A stretch of 64,000 bases of DNA from JBAYIE01 sp041665785 (GTDB taxonomy: Bacteria > Bacteroidota > Bacteroidia > UKL13-3), in contig JBAYIE010000010.1 of the NCBI GenBank assembly GCA_041665785.1, positions 1 through 64,000 on the forward strand, written 5' to 3'. The notes under the pieces are model-generated. The model worked only from the letters and a program-made list of their open reading frames with translations. It had not been told where the DNA came from and ran no database searches. Below are positions 63,554-64,000 of this stretch, in pieces; position 1 is the first letter of the stretch, and each line of letters starts with the position of its first letter. The translations under genes were made by a program, and so were the position numbers.

Positions 63554-64000
63554 TTAGAGACGCTCGCCTGCTTCTATTTTCACCGTCAGGCTATTTCCAG
63601 CCGGAATCATGGGGCAAGAATAGTGATGTGTATAGGCACAATAAGGAGCGTATGCGAAATTAAAATCCAGTTCGAGCTGGGTTGATGCCGGATTATAAAT
63701 TACGTCAAGATAACGGCCTCCTCCATATGTATCAACACCGTTTGTTGCATCCGAGAATGGAATAAAAAAAGTATGCTTGTTGGCCATTTCACTGGTCTGA
63801 TAAGCCGTCAATTTTTGAGGTTTATCGTTGATTGAGAAATGTATTTCCGCAACTTGCATATAGGGTCGTGAATCACCGCCGGTATGTTTCAACTCTGTAA
63901 AAACTGTCTGTGGCAACCACATCAACGAGGCATTTATTCGAAGTGATTCATTGATGGGAAAATACCTGATCCCTTTAAAATTGATCCTTTCCAGACTATC
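63554..64000 (-). CDS. DUF1684 domain protein (partial, cut by window end)
   Basis: The last 148 residues of a protein running off the right edge are present. The C-terminal part has YGGGRYLDV, LELDFNFAYAPYCAYTHHYSCPMIPAGNSL, the signature of DUF1684, with a conserved cysteine pair and histidines. The upstream residues (INFKGIRYFPINESLRI) fit the same family. Function is unknown. The start codon lies outside the window. Confidence 0.88.
   Translation of the reverse strand, partial: DSLERINFKGIRYFPINESLRINASLMWLPQTVFTELKHTGGDSRPYMQVAEIHFSINDKPQKLTAYQTSEMANKHTFFIPFSDATNGVDTYGGGRYLDVIYNPASTQLELDFNFAYAPYCAYTHHYSCPMIPAGNSLTVKIEAGERL

Overview
The window is about 64 kb of a chromosome from a member of the Bacteroidota, not resolved below phylum or class. 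The evidence is two secreted proteins with C-terminal type IX secretion (T9SS) sorting domains, an alternative complex III (act) operon, the small basic ribosomal protein THX, a bacilliredoxin of the BrxA/BrxB type, the long form of IspG, an UpxY-type antiterminator, the parA-parB-DUF5683-dapB-lepB gene order, and many promoter -7 elements of the form TAnnTTTG. Coding density is high and no rRNA, prophage, insertion sequence or CRISPR array was found. Most of the window is ordinary core genome.

Layout. 1-260: repeat-rich palindromic DNA. 268-2991: tRNA-Leu(GAG), thx, an aldose epimerase-like protein, corA and a bacilliredoxin. 3.1-8.0 kb: ahcY and two tandem POT peptide transporters. 8.1-9.7 kb: an orphan UpxY regulator with one glycosyltransferase. 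10.0-18.3 kb: the actABCDEF operon, which takes electrons from menaquinol to a cytochrome c or oxidase; no oxidase genes follow it. 18.4-24.6 kb: a CDF transporter, then a minus-strand run of an MBL hydrolase, parA, parB, a DUF5683 protein, dapB and lepB. 24.9-36.4 kb: ychF, glmM, a methyltransferase, a PAP2 phosphatase, a ZIP transporter, a YceI/DUF5777/cytochrome lipoprotein cluster, mlaF-mlaE, an SDR and ispG. 36.5-41.2 kb: a T9SS cargo protein, rplU-rpmA, an Atg22-like MFS protein, a CCG-type Fe-S protein and a patch of REP-like palindromes. 41.4-53.3 kb: an M4 metallopeptidase, an Ldh-type dehydrogenase, maf, an LTA synthase-like protein, murB, rlmD, aroQ and xerD.

53.3-58.4 kb is the most distinctive region. 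It is a minus-strand sulfur-handling cluster: a Crp/Fnr regulator with vicinal cysteines, a three-domain persulfide dioxygenase-rhodanese protein resembling staphylococcal CstB, two single-domain rhodaneses, a rhodanese-thioredoxin lipoprotein, a thioredoxin and small membrane proteins. Two perfect palindromes with the same 7-4-7 design (xxGTnACATArGTnACxx) lie about 50 bp upstream of two of these genes and are good candidate operators for the regulator. Two arrays of eight 7-bp units sit in the gap beside the dioxygenase gene. 58.4-64.0 kb: an unknown secreted protein, a DUF1573 protein, a two-component system, an amino acid permease and a DUF1684 gene cut by the window end.

Gene starts were chosen by homology with family N-termini, signal peptides and promoter positions. 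Several genes use GTG or TTG starts (glmM, murB, aroQ, xerD, PAP2), and a few appear to have almost no leader.
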